Positions 37,801 to 47,100 of a stretch of 64,000 bases of DNA are shown one piece after another. Location: assembly GCF_016859285.1 (NCBI RefSeq), contig NC_053402.1:3434503-3498502 (forward strand), written 5' to 3'. The notes below the pieces were generated by a model, which saw nothing but the letters and a program-made list of their open reading frames with translations, was not told the DNA's origin and did no database searches. How positions within the stretch are numbered: the stretch's first letter is position 1; each line of letters opens with the position of its first letter. The stretch is from Xiphias gladius (taxonomy: Eukaryota > Chordata > Actinopteri > Istiophoriformes > Xiphiidae). A program made the translations under genes and the position numbers.

Positions 37801-39646
37801 CAGACCGATGATACATCAGACGCAATTTGGGGTTCAGTATCTTGACCAAGGACACTCCGACATGCAGATTGGAGGAGACAGGGATTGAACCAACCTTCCA
37901 GCTAGTGGACGACCCGCTCTACCACAGCTGCCACTGTAGCTCAACTTCAGGGGCTAGAAAGAGCAAAATAAGACCGAGTGTGAACAATATTAGCGCACAA
38001 GAAAGAGTGTAATCTGAACTACCAAGTGAACGAGAGAAAATTTAGTAGAAGAAGTTGCCTCTGCCACAGTGGTCAGTTGGGTACAACACATCAGGGGCAG
38101 TGGCTACAGTTGGGTACAACACATCAGGGGCAGTGGCTATTTATGTAAATTTCCATTCCCTCCACCCATTTTACACCTTTTAAATATTAACTTAACAGAA
38201 GGCTGAACAGCACTGTTTCACTCCCCTTTAAAGCTGAAAGTTTCAAGTCTGTTTTACTCCTGACCACAATGTTCTGAAACAGCCTGCAGTACACTTCTAC
38301 ATCACTGCAGCAAGCTTGAGGTGGTGTTAAGTTGCTATATAAATTGCAAGGCCTTAAAATACATAATGTATTTTTAGCTGTGCCACTTTTCTTTTATTTT
38401 ACCTTTGTAAAACCTCAGTGTGACCCTTTAGTAAATACTGAAAAACACAATATGCCCCTGGAGTACACTTCTACATAATAGCAGGAAGATTTTGAGGTAC
38501 TGTGGAAGATACCTTGTGGAGTTTTTGACCGTCACTAGCTCTATGGAGCAATGCTTTTACCAGTGGGTCCCTGCTCTTTATGTTGAACACACATGAACAC
38601 AAGAACACACGCACAAGCATGTGGGTGACATGAAACACATTCTTGCCTATAGTTTCACACTGATATGCAGGTGGCAGAAACACACCAAGAAACATTAACG
38701 TGCCACCAAAACAAGGAAGAAGAAAACTGCCAGCATGGAAACATGGATTGAAACAAAAAATCTTTCCTTTTAAACTGTTACCATACTAACTTTATTTATC
38801 ATGCAGGGGCCGAACGGACATTTGATGCAGTTGAAGATATGACAGGACAGAGGCCCTGGGTTTTTTTCAAACTGTGCTGGCGTTACTTCACCCCTCTGAT
38901 CTGCATTGTGAGTTATACACTGTTAAGAGCTGCTGGAGTCTGAAACAAAGCAGAGAAGAAAACTGCAGTAATTGCTAAAGTTAGGCCACTAGCAGCAATA
39001 AGAAATTAAGAGAGTCTCTCAAAAATTGGTTTGCATGGACTGTGTCAGAACCATCATGTATAGGTTTATAACCAACACAATATTAAAAGTAAAAGACAAT
39101 GCTACAATAAAAGGTTTACCTCCATTAAACTGGGAGACACAATGCTGTTAGTGCAGTGTGTTTGTCCACAAAAGTTCTAATTTGTTTCTGTGTTTCTTCT
39201 TCCAAGGTTGGCTTCATCTGCTCCTTTCTGGACTATCAGCCCCTGACATCCAACAGGGGCTATGTGTACCCAGACTGGGCCTACCATCTGGGCTGGGCCA
39301 TGGCCCTGTCCTCTATAGTTGCAGTACCCATCTGGGCTATTGCCAGGATCTGCCTCACCAAGGGCACCCTCAGACAGGTAAGAGCACTAATACATCCTGC
39401 CTACTTTTGAAAATCTGCTTTACTTTTCAAATATATATATATTAATATATTATATATCAACTCAATATATATTATATACATTTTATCATCACTCTGTCTA
39501 ATTTTCTAATATTCTCTCCTCAACAGCGTCTGTTGGTCCTGTGGTATCCTGTTAGTGACCCTGTTGGTCCCAAGACAAAGAAAGAAAATCTCCTAAACGA
39601 AGCAGAGATGAAACCAATGTCAACCCCTTTCCCAGACATGTTATGA
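18948..39646 (+). CDS. SLC6-family Na+/Cl- dependent transporter (GAT/creatine-like), 14 exons
   Basis: Predicted plasma-membrane symporter of the SLC6 family, 585 aa, 12 membrane helices. Exons: 18948-19077, 22778-22912, 23743-23880, 25045-25156, 25304-25436, 27290-27424, 27694-27797, 30205-30329, 30476-30588, 36616-36753, 36872-36974, 38807-38907, 39207-39377, 39527-39646. All introns are GT/AG and phases agree. TM1 has [11 protein letters not shown] (Asn30, Arg33). Chloride-site residues Tyr50, Gln269, Ser273 and Ser309 are kept, as is the substrate Tyr104 in TM3. Extracellular loop 2 has the Cys128/Cys137 pair and four NxT glycosylation sites. It is closest by eye to the GABA/taurine/creatine branch, perhaps fish slc6a22 or an slc6a13-like paralog; substrate unknown. 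Odd: Asn24 in the TM1 site, DTLF in place of DSQF in TM8, Arg102 in TM3. The ATG at 18948 follows an in-frame stop at 18930. Confidence 0.93.
19640..19850 (+). repeat. Dispersed teleost repeat, copy 1
   Basis: Contains the recurrent phrases TTGATTGCCATGAAA, TGATGATCTTCTGACTTTTC and CATCTAGTGCCA. The same text with substitutions recurs at 22240-22420, 30760-31285 and 56500-57130. I recognise it as a very common fish repeat, probably a non-autonomous DNA element, but cannot name it. Confidence 0.65.
20830..22140 (-). pseudogene. hAT-like (DUF4371/ZMYM-type) transposase relic in SLC6 intron 1
   Basis: Minus-strand translation with frame changes gives, in order, a TTF-finger-like end ([20 protein letters not shown] near 22000-21950), the segment [20 protein letters not shown] near 21640-21580, [20 protein letters not shown] near 21510-21450 and a C-terminal dimerisation-like part ([20 protein letters not shown] near 20960-20880). 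These are hallmarks of DUF4371-containing hAT transposases. Stops and frameshifts make it inactive. Terminal repeats were not found. Confidence 0.7.
22240..22420 (+). repeat. Dispersed teleost repeat, copy 2
   Basis: Matches copy 1 at TTTGGTGATCCTCTGACA and ends with GTACTTTGTGTTTAGTACTAA, the same right-hand text as in the 56.9 kb copy. Confidence 0.6.
25806..25886. repeat. (GT)n microsatellite in SLC6 intron 5
   Basis: About 80 bases of nearly pure GT dinucleotide. Confidence 0.97.
26240..26620 (+). repeat. Dispersed MITE-like repeat (AAGTAAAAGTA family), copy 1
   Basis: Starts GTGGTGGAAGAAGTATTCAG and ends with GTACGGTATTTGAGTAAATATACTTTGTTAC. Inside are repeated short AAGTA-type motifs. 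A second copy lies at 57800-58080. I recognise it as a common teleost non-autonomous DNA repeat. Confidence 0.7.
28600..30000. repeat. Probable composite repeat in SLC6 intron 7
   Basis: The stretch has features of inserted DNA, including an antisense frame (29626-29832) ending [20 protein letters not shown], which I associate with fish repeat-encoded or MADF/THAP-like fragments. Terminal repeats are not visible. The family is not identified. Confidence 0.35.
30760..31285 (+). repeat. Dispersed teleost repeat, copy 3
   Basis: Contains GATGATCCTCTGACTTTTCA and CATCTAGCACCATCATCAGC, plus CTACCATGCTAGCACGC-like right-hand text. It lies directly left of a Tc1-like element in intron 9. Confidence 0.6.
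31286..32640 (-). mobile_element. Tc1-like element (salmonid-type family), interrupted by a solo LTR
   Basis: The + strand reads as the antisense of a Tc1-type transposase gene. Diagnostic text includes GGCTGGGCCACTCAAGGAC-like (31982-32000), GGGGTCATTGTCATGCTGAA near 32051, CCACCACCATGCTTCACTGT near 32210 and TTTCATCAGACCAAAGAATC near 32304, the antisense of the catalytic SDET-like region. The end at 31286-31345 (AAAATTTATTAAAAATC) resembles the terminal region of this widespread family. Internal deletions mean it is inactive. A 409-bp insertion splits it at 31509-31917. Confidence 0.75.
31509..31917 (-). mobile_element. Solo LTR, 409 bp, with 4-bp target duplication
   Basis: The insert begins TGTTGAG and ends CCCCACA, so it has TG...CA ends on either strand, and it is flanked by GTCT at 31505-31508 and 31918-31921. 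Read on the minus strand it has a GTACTTAAGACACC promoter-like stretch and an AATAAA signal (31597-31602 on +), which gives the orientation. Removing it rejoins the Tc1-like host sequence. The 4-bp duplication suits a retrovirus-like element. Confidence 0.75.
33055..33170 (+). repeat. Degenerate two-copy tandem repeat (about 55 bp)
   Basis: Two copies share the CAGCCTGTTTCCCAGCC segment, at about 33077 and 33130. They lie in a low-complexity frame rich in Ser, Leu and Pro (32973-33236) with no recognisable domain. Confidence 0.6.
33777..36310 (+). mobile_element. Tc1-like element A, host of a nested Tc1 insertion
   Basis: Inverted ends lie at 33781-33800 (AAAAGTATTGGTACCCTTAC) and about 36283-36305 (GGGTACCAACACTTTTGGCC). 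A second ATTATTGGTAACCC-type motif near 33968 suggests an inner direct repeat, as in IR/DR-type Tc1 elements. Transposase remnants occur on the + strand at 34220-34960, including [18 protein letters not shown] near 34643 and [20 protein letters not shown] near 34770, where the catalytic third acidic residue region lies. The coding part is broken by stops and frameshifts. Element B lies inside its right portion. Confidence 0.75.
34965..36100 (-). mobile_element. Tc1-like element B, nested in element A
   Basis: On the minus strand, 35524-35234 encodes [20 protein letters not shown] followed by [11 protein letters not shown], the DDE-type transposase core. Its 5' end, GTCCTGGTTGACATTATAGG (antisense of 36078-36100), matches the start of the third copy at 60646. 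The other end, near 34965, lacks a matching inverted repeat and is truncated. It is inactive through frameshifts. Confidence 0.75.
37672..37945 (-). mobile_element. tRNA-derived SINE in SLC6 intron 11
   Basis: On the minus strand the head carries a polymerase III A-box-like stretch (GTGGTAGAGCGGGT near 37925-37905) and a B box GGTTCAATCCC (about 37891-37881), the usual layout of a tRNA-derived SINE. The body has CTTTGAGTGGTCAATACG and the tail the GCGCTATATAAGTGCGG stretch. I recognise the body as one of the commonest teleost repeats. Confidence 0.7.
38074..38139. repeat. Perfect 33-bp tandem duplication
   Basis: Units at 38074-38106 and 38107-38139 are identical. Each begins CAGTTGGGTACAACACATC. 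The lack of mismatches suggests a recent event. Confidence 0.95.
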
Positions 39647-41640
39647 GTCAGTATGAGCATTTTTGAAAGGCAGCCAAAAGAAAAGGATATTGCATAAGAC
39701 ACCCTGTGAAAGTGTTGTGCACAAGACTATCAAAATATGCTTACATAACATCCTTATATAATATCTTTACGTAATCGTTCTTTACATATGATGTATGAGC
39801 ATGATATAGCAGTATGATATAGGTGTGGTATGTGAGTACTATGTATATGTAACATTATGTAATTATGAGTTATCATTTATTTTTATCTGTGATAGGAATT
39901 CATTCTATAGAATATGGAAGACTGTGAACTTTTCTATTATGATTTTGTGGTATGTGTTAGTGTGTTCTTTCTAGCATGGGGGTTTTCCATAGGTCTGATA
40001 TATGTGAGGCTGAGTTCTTCCAGATATCGGCCATAAATCTGTCATGGGTTACTATCAGCTAAACCGATTGGACAGGGGTTTCTTTGTTCTCTCGACAGGT
40101 ATAAAAAAGGGAGTTTCACTTTTGTTCGGGGGGATCTCTACTCTACTTGTGCAAGTGAACATTCCACTATATTGTACAATATATATCTTCATATTTATCT
40201 ACTACAGTGTTTTGTGTGGTTATTAATGTTGACATTCATACAATTTGCACAACAACCCTATGGAGTTTTTTGTTATGTTTATATTCAGTGTTTCTTAGCA
40301 AAACTCATTGTGTGTATCCACGAGGTCTAGCAAACGTGTTAAATGTATTTCTTTCTCCGTAAAACTTTTGCAAAGCCTTTGCAAAGGTTGCCCCTTTTGA
40401 CCAACTCTTGAAAACATTGCTCCACATTGCAACTAGTGGTCATAAAAGCCTTCTTGTTCACTACGTCCTGCCAATCCGCAACTAGTCCTACTGTCATTGC
40501 AAGGCAGGAAATCTCAATCCAAACTGTTCTCCAGTATGCTCCGTCCTTTTTCATTTCTGTGAAAACATCTTTTAGCATTATTAACTGACCCTGCTAGTTG
40601 TGGACAGTTGAAATGATCAAGGGAATACGTCTCCTGGATTAAAAAAATGTTAATATAAGGAAAGTCATAAGGAAAGAAAAGTTACTAAACTTAATGTTGT
40701 TGCTGCTGTATTTATTACTGTTCTGCTCAATTTAAATTTTAATCTAACACTAATAACGTTGTTAGTTTAGAGACAGTGAACATTAAAAATACAATGTACC
40801 TTGCACTTTAATGCACTAGACACAATGCAAATGGAACTACAATTTACCTTAATTATGAATGTTCAGTTTATGCTGCTACTACTTTTGTTGTTTGTGTGTT
40901 GACATAGTTATGTGGTAGTTTTTGAGACTGTACTTTGTTGTTGTGGTGTTACAGTGGATGTATCATATGAAAAGGTGCTTTCATCCACCTCACAACTTCA
41001 CAAAGTACAGTTATAAAATTACCACAGAATCTGGTCCGATGCAGTGTAACTAATAATTATAATATTGCAAAATTATATAAATATATTATTATTATTTTTA
41101 TAACAATGAATTGCTATTTCATATATCATTATACAAAATATGATAGAATTACTACGTTATTCATGTCAAATGTGACATTTAAGTGGTGGTGTATCTCCAG
41201 GTGGGTTTAGGTGGACTGGTATGAGTCAAAAGACCTGGGCGGAACTTGACTCCCTGGTCACCCCTGGATCCTTTAAAGGTGGCACAACCATCTTAAAAAA
41301 TTGCTTGGGGACCCATAGTACCTCTTCTTGTCTTAGTTGAACTCCTATTCAACTAAAATTCTCTTTCCCTCATTCTCTATCTCTCCCTCCTTCTATATCT
41401 AGCTCTGTCTCTGAAAAAAGAACAGTCATTTTCTGCACATGTACATGTTACTTCATGCACCTGCAAACTTTCGACACTTGTATCAGGAGGAACATGAACT
41501 GTGTATTGCGGCACTTCTTCCTGAAGGCTGCTCCTTGAGCTACTGTGGCTCCATAGGGTACTGTTCATACTCTAACTTCAAGACTGTATGAACTGATCTT
41601 TGAACTTGTCTCACAAAGTGGGATACACTCAATGATTTGC
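39647..41640. other. SLC6 3' UTR and downstream intergenic DNA
   Basis: No convincing AATAAA was found soon after the stop codon at 39644-39646, so the 3' end of the transcript cannot be set. No other gene was seen. Confidence 0.45.
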
Positions 41641-41641
41641 T

Positions 41642-42067
41642 ACACCTGTACAGTCTAATGCAATCCAATACAACTTTTCTGCTATAAAGTCTATTTTTAT
41701 TATGTCTAAAATGTTCAATTTTGTGTTTTTGTTTTGTTGACAAGGCCATACAGGTCTTTTTTCAATCATATTTTTGCACTGAGGTTATAGTTAGTGATGG
41801 TGTTGTACTGGACTGAGTTATATTACGAAGTGTTTCTAATATTCTCACCACCTTATGTATGTAAATGGGGAAGACAAAAAGTAGAAACACCTCTTAATAT
41901 AATCCAGTCTAGTATAACAACACCTTTAACTATGACCTCAGTAATAAACATGTAATTTAATTTACACAATTACAACAATGTCACCAAAATTTGAACATTC
42001 TAAACTTCTTAAATGTAGAATTTATGGCAGAACTGTTGTATTGAATTGCATTAGATTGTACAGGTGT
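41642..42067. repeat. Foldback (long inverted repeat) element
   Basis: Left arm from 41642 (ACACCTGTACAGTCTAATGC) and right arm to 42067 (GCATTAGATTGTACAGGTGT) are inverted copies about 190-200 bases long with scattered mismatches, separated by a short loop near 41840-41880. A transcript could form a long hairpin. The structure fits a palindromic MITE. Confidence 0.85.
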
Positions 42068-43460
42068 GGCCAATTATTAAATCTATTATGGTTGATATTT
42101 TCCTGCATTGTCAAGGAATAAATATGTTAGAAAGGAGATTGTTACTACTCCCATCTTTTAGTGTGAAACAGTTTGCTTCCACTTAGACATTGCTGACTTT
42201 GCAAGTTAAAATGCACCAGTTAATCAAGGGTAGGTGGTGTCAACAACCACCTAAAATTATAAAATTTTATTATAATTTTATTATAAGAAGGGCTGACTTA
42301 TACATTTCCATTCTCCCACATTTTAAAGTCAGACATATTTGGAATTACCTATAATACATACAGTATAGTGAACTGTGTACATCATTCATAACCAGTGGCA
42401 TTTGTAGTAATGAAAGTAACAAAATATCCAGCCTTGGAACCTAACCTTACTCAACAGTATGTCATTTGGCTCACTCCATATGTTTAGATAGGGATGGCAG
42501 TTTAAAACAACAACAACAACAAAATTGTTTATTCATTATTTCTTTTTTAGCTGTCTTTAACAAACATAATTTCACACCAGGCCTGGGTGAGTACTTTGCA
42601 GTGGGCCTGCTGGTTCTCAGTCACCAACTAGACTCTGCAAGGGGCAAAAGACCACATCACAGAAAAAGGTTTAAAAGCTTTATTTGTTGGTTTATATAAA
42701 GTAAACAAAGGGGGTATCTGGGGCCTGTGGCACAATTCTAACTATATAAAATGAGGGGAAAAAGAGAGGAAAATAGTCCAAGGGCTCAATGTCCAAGGCC
42801 AAGGGTCTCCTGTGCTGCAGGTTTATTGCATCCTGACAGCCAGACAACTTTACACGTCAACTTTACACGTCAACTTTACACGTCAATTACACAATCAAAG
42901 TACTTTCAGAGCTACCATAGACTGACTGGCAAAACACTTCAGCCTTCAGGAAGCCCAACTCTGCTTTAGACTCAGTGCCAGAAGCGAACATAAAGGAATG
43001 ACAGCCAGAATTGCTTACTACATAAGTGACATAAATAGACCACAGAGCGGAGGCACAGCCAGACACACTTACGCTCAATCAACCTACGCTTAACACACAC
43101 ACAACCACCCACAATCAATTAGTGGTGCTGATACAGGTCTACCCTTATGCACAAAGAAAAGAAAATCAGCTTTATAAAAAAAATCAAACGCAGTGAATGC
43201 AAAATGCTTTACATACAGCATGTGAACAAACAGGAAAAACGAGAATCTTAACGTCCTGGCATTCAATGCTTGTGCATGTCGGACATTATAACAAAGGCAC
43301 CAGAGTTTAAAATAAAAAATAAAATTAATGGATAAAAAGAACAAGAAAATAGCAAAAGAAAAAACGTAAACGTGTTTTGTGCGTGTGTGTTCCATATGTA
43401 TTATAGGCTCTGTCAAGATAATTATTTGTCACATTCAGTGATGTGACTGTCCTGAATTAT
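42068..43460. other. Intergenic, no gene seen
   Basis: Three tandem copies of AACTTTACACGTC lie at 42846-42884, and an AT-rich palindrome-like stretch lies near 42255-42285. No supported coding sequence was found. Confidence 0.5.
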
Positions 43461-43469
43461 GTGTCCCTC

Positions 43470-44160
43470 AGTTTGTGACATACAGGCACATATTGTGAAG
43501 CTAAGTATGCCGCATGTCCTTCTTCTTATAGAATCTGTTGCTTTTCACTGCCATCTATCTGTTAAGTTTGGGAATTACAAATCAAATGTCTTAAAGTGTT
43601 CCACTATGATACTATCATATTTGTCACACCTTAAGAGGAATTGCATCTCTGTCTCCACCTCACCGGTCATGCAATAACCACAGACTCTTTCCTTTGCTGG
43701 TAGCCAGGACTTCTTGGTTGTCCTTACTGAGTCTATATTTGGTCAGGATCTGTCTCTGCTTTGTAACGCTGACATTAAAGAAATACTCTGCCTATTTATA
43801 TTCATGGTTTAGAGCCAGATAGCCAGTAGGTTTCTTTTGAGTTTTGTTCCAGATAGGCATTTTTTGTTAATTTAATAATTTGGTTTACTCTGATTAGTGG
43901 TTGGAAAGCAGTGCTGGTATGAGGTTGAATAGTATAGTACTGTACAGTTTTTAATGTTAATAATCAATGGTTGGTGTTTTTCTTTGGATGTTTAATATGA
44001 ACCTACAGAATTCTGGATGCAGGGCCTCTATTGTACGCTTGTCCCATCTAGTGCAGTCAAACAAACTTCACTACCATAAAGAATAGAGATATGAGGGGAA
44101 CTGCACAGACATAAAACAATGTGAACCTTAATTTTTTATCACTGGAAGAGTTTGTAAAGT
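43470..44160 (-). mobile_element. LINE C-terminal fragment (zinc-binding region), decayed
   Basis: Minus-strand translation gives text like DCTRWDKRTIEALHPEFCR near 44060-44005, ALNHEYK near 43810, RQILTKYRLSKDNQ near 43755-43715 and WLPAKERVCGYCMTGEVETE near 43708-43650 followed by MQFLLRCDKYDSI. The paired cysteines and EVETE-x-FL-x-C pattern are typical of the zinc-binding tail after a LINE reverse transcriptase. Stops are present and nothing upstream of the tail is left. Confidence 0.65.
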
Positions 44161-44169
44161 TTGACAACC

Positions 44170-47100
44170 TCCTTCTGTATGCTGATTCATCATTTCTTGT
44201 CATTAGCCTGACTGGCATAATATCAAGTGCAGTTTAAAATAATTGATCGGTCATCGTTTATGGTGCAGTCATTCACAGACAAAAATTAGCGTGTAATAGG
44301 GGTAAAGGAAGAAACATATCACCAGTGTAATCAGGCATTTAGCACCATTTATTGTTTAGAGGGTGATTATTAGGTTACAAACTTAGATTTCAGGTGCAAA
44401 ATGGCAAAACTAGAGAGCTGAGGCTAAAAAAACAACGAAAGGGGTTATGGCCAAGTCATGAAAATAATATAAAAAAAAGCTTTCTTCCTATTAGCTCAGA
44501 ATCACGGCTACCTTGGTCTTGTCAGAAAGGCTGCTATATGGTTGAGGTTGAAATTTCTACTTTAAACCTACATTTTTACAGCAGTTACACTTAATATGTT
44601 GAAGAAATGCCATTGTATTATTATTTGGGTCATATTTCCAACAATGAAATACTAACATTTAGTCAATATCGCCTGAATTTGCCTACTGCCAATCTTCCTG
44701 TCAAAATATATTGAATTAAATGAGGACTGGGGAACTACCATTTTTGAGGGGTGTTATACACATTTATTTTACATAAAGGACTTCTTCACTGTGACCCATT
44801 CAACTTTTTTGGTTTTAGATGACAAGGAAAACTGAATAACTTACATGTAATGAGAAAAACATCTAAAAGTCGCTTTTGGAAGGAAACTGCAGAGTTAAGC
44901 CCTTCCCAAGAAAAATATCCAACATTCAGCTGCTCCAAATGCTCCAACATCCTTATCATCCCTCACCAGCTTGAGGAGAAGGAAACTAAAGAAAATACTA
45001 GGTCAACTCATTGCTTCCTTATTGTCTAGGCAAATTTGTCCATTGATTGTAAGAATTGTAATATTTGATACTGATCTGGCTGGGGGCAAGCAAATAGGCT
45101 AATCTGCTCCATAAAAAGACCAGTAAAAAAAAATTGCAGAACAGAATTTTCGAGTTCTTTAGCAATGTACTTGCAGGTAGCTAATGTTGGCTCAGCAAAG
45201 AACTAGAACATGTTAGGTCAGTTTTCTTAAAGGTATGAAGCAGTGCCATTATCTTGCTGCATTTACAGTTTGCCTAATGTTGTAAATGATAAACTAAATT
45301 AACCAACTATCCATTAACTTAATCTTAAGTGCCAACTATCCATTAACATGTCTGATAGGTTAAAATAAGGTCTCATTGGTGCTAGCAAATATTAGGCTTC
45401 CACTTAAACCACAACCAAGTAATGTAAGGTTTAACATAGCTTCTTTTATGCTGAGAAATTTGGTGTGAACAAATATGCAAGATTATGAGCATACTTTAAA
45501 AAAAAACAACCTCAAACTGTTGTAAGCTGTACAGATAAAATATCGCCTTTGCTGACTGTGTTCAAACTAGTAAAATTATATATGTCAGTTTTCATACTTT
45601 TATACTTAAAGTATATGCTAAATGCGATAAAAACGGATTGTCTATCAAAAGAGCAGAACATACTCAATTGGGTGGTTGACTTAAAGTCCTTTGGAGAAAT
45701 ACAATTTTAATGTCATCCTTATAGTAAAAGGGAAACTTTCTATATCTTTTAAGGATTCCTCTTAACAGTATCTACAATTCGAGCTGTGTGCAGGCCCCTC
45801 CTTTGAGACTGATGGGAGCTTCCAGGGGCGTTGGCTGGACTGTTAACCAGCAGGGGTTGAGCCCAGATTCTTCTTCATAAAAAAACTTTTTAAAAATGAA
45901 CTCTTAAATACAATGTGTGTGTGGATTTTTGTTTGTTTGTTTGTTGTTGTAGTTTTTTTTGCATGTAAAGGCTACATATTGCTTAAACAATGTGAAAATC
46001 GGAGAAGGAAGGAATGTTGTGGATTTACTATATAATCATTTTAATGTCTCAAACCTAAATGAATGTCATATCAGATACCTACAATGCTACCATTATTACG
46101 AGGCCTACATGGTGGAAAATCCTCAAAACCCGTAATACAATGGCAATCTGAGATTAAGTGTTAATTCCTAGATTAATCTGAAATCTCTCATGAGTGAGAC
46201 AACTTTTTAAACTGACTAATGTTATCAGCTCAGCTAGTAGCCTAAAGTTTTGCGTCAGGGAAGTTGTGGTAACTTAGCTGTCAATGTTTGACATAATCAG
46301 AAAGAAAAGTTGAATTGGTCATAAAAATTGCCTCGGGTGCTACTGCTTGTAGGACTACCAGCTCGATAAAATATAAAACCTTTTGGCTATCTAACATGAG
46401 ACTAGGCTAGTTTGGTGTCACTAGTTAAATTAATTTTAAGTAAAAATAAATTTTTCAATAAATAAATATTTCACAACACTGTATTGTGAAGAGCTGCCTA
46501 AAATGTCCATGTCTGCAATGGAAAGTCAATTTATTTCTTATTTCTTCTTACTTCAAGTTGTCACACAAAAATATTAGGTCATGGGCATGACTACACTCCA
46601 TAGTTAAACCATTTGTCAAGAACTGGTTGCACTCAGGAGATCCTTGGGGGAAAGCATGCATGTCAAAGTTACTCTGTAAAAGTTCAGCTCTAAGGTAATT
46701 TTTAAATGAAGTTGTAATTTTGTCCACAAGCACATACTTTACATTAAAATTCAATTCAATTCAACAACTGCAAGTACATTACATATTGGACAGATGTTAG
46801 TTTGATGTCCACCCCATTAGTTACTCCAACCAACTACTTTCTCTCTCAAATCTGTCAGGGTTGGACTTCTGATTAGATGCACTTCCAAGGTGATAAACTG
46901 TCCACCAGTAAAAAAAGTGTACTGCCAGCTTCGGGTGGGAATGCAAGGTGGACAGGTGACAAGAAGACAATGATGGAAGACTGCATGTTTTGTGAGTCTG
47001 CACAATGGATAGTATAGATTTAATGTCCCCTTCTGTCCCATTAAGATTAATGGTAAGATAATTGCAATGTAGCTGGGCTAGGATTTGTCAGCAAGAAAAC

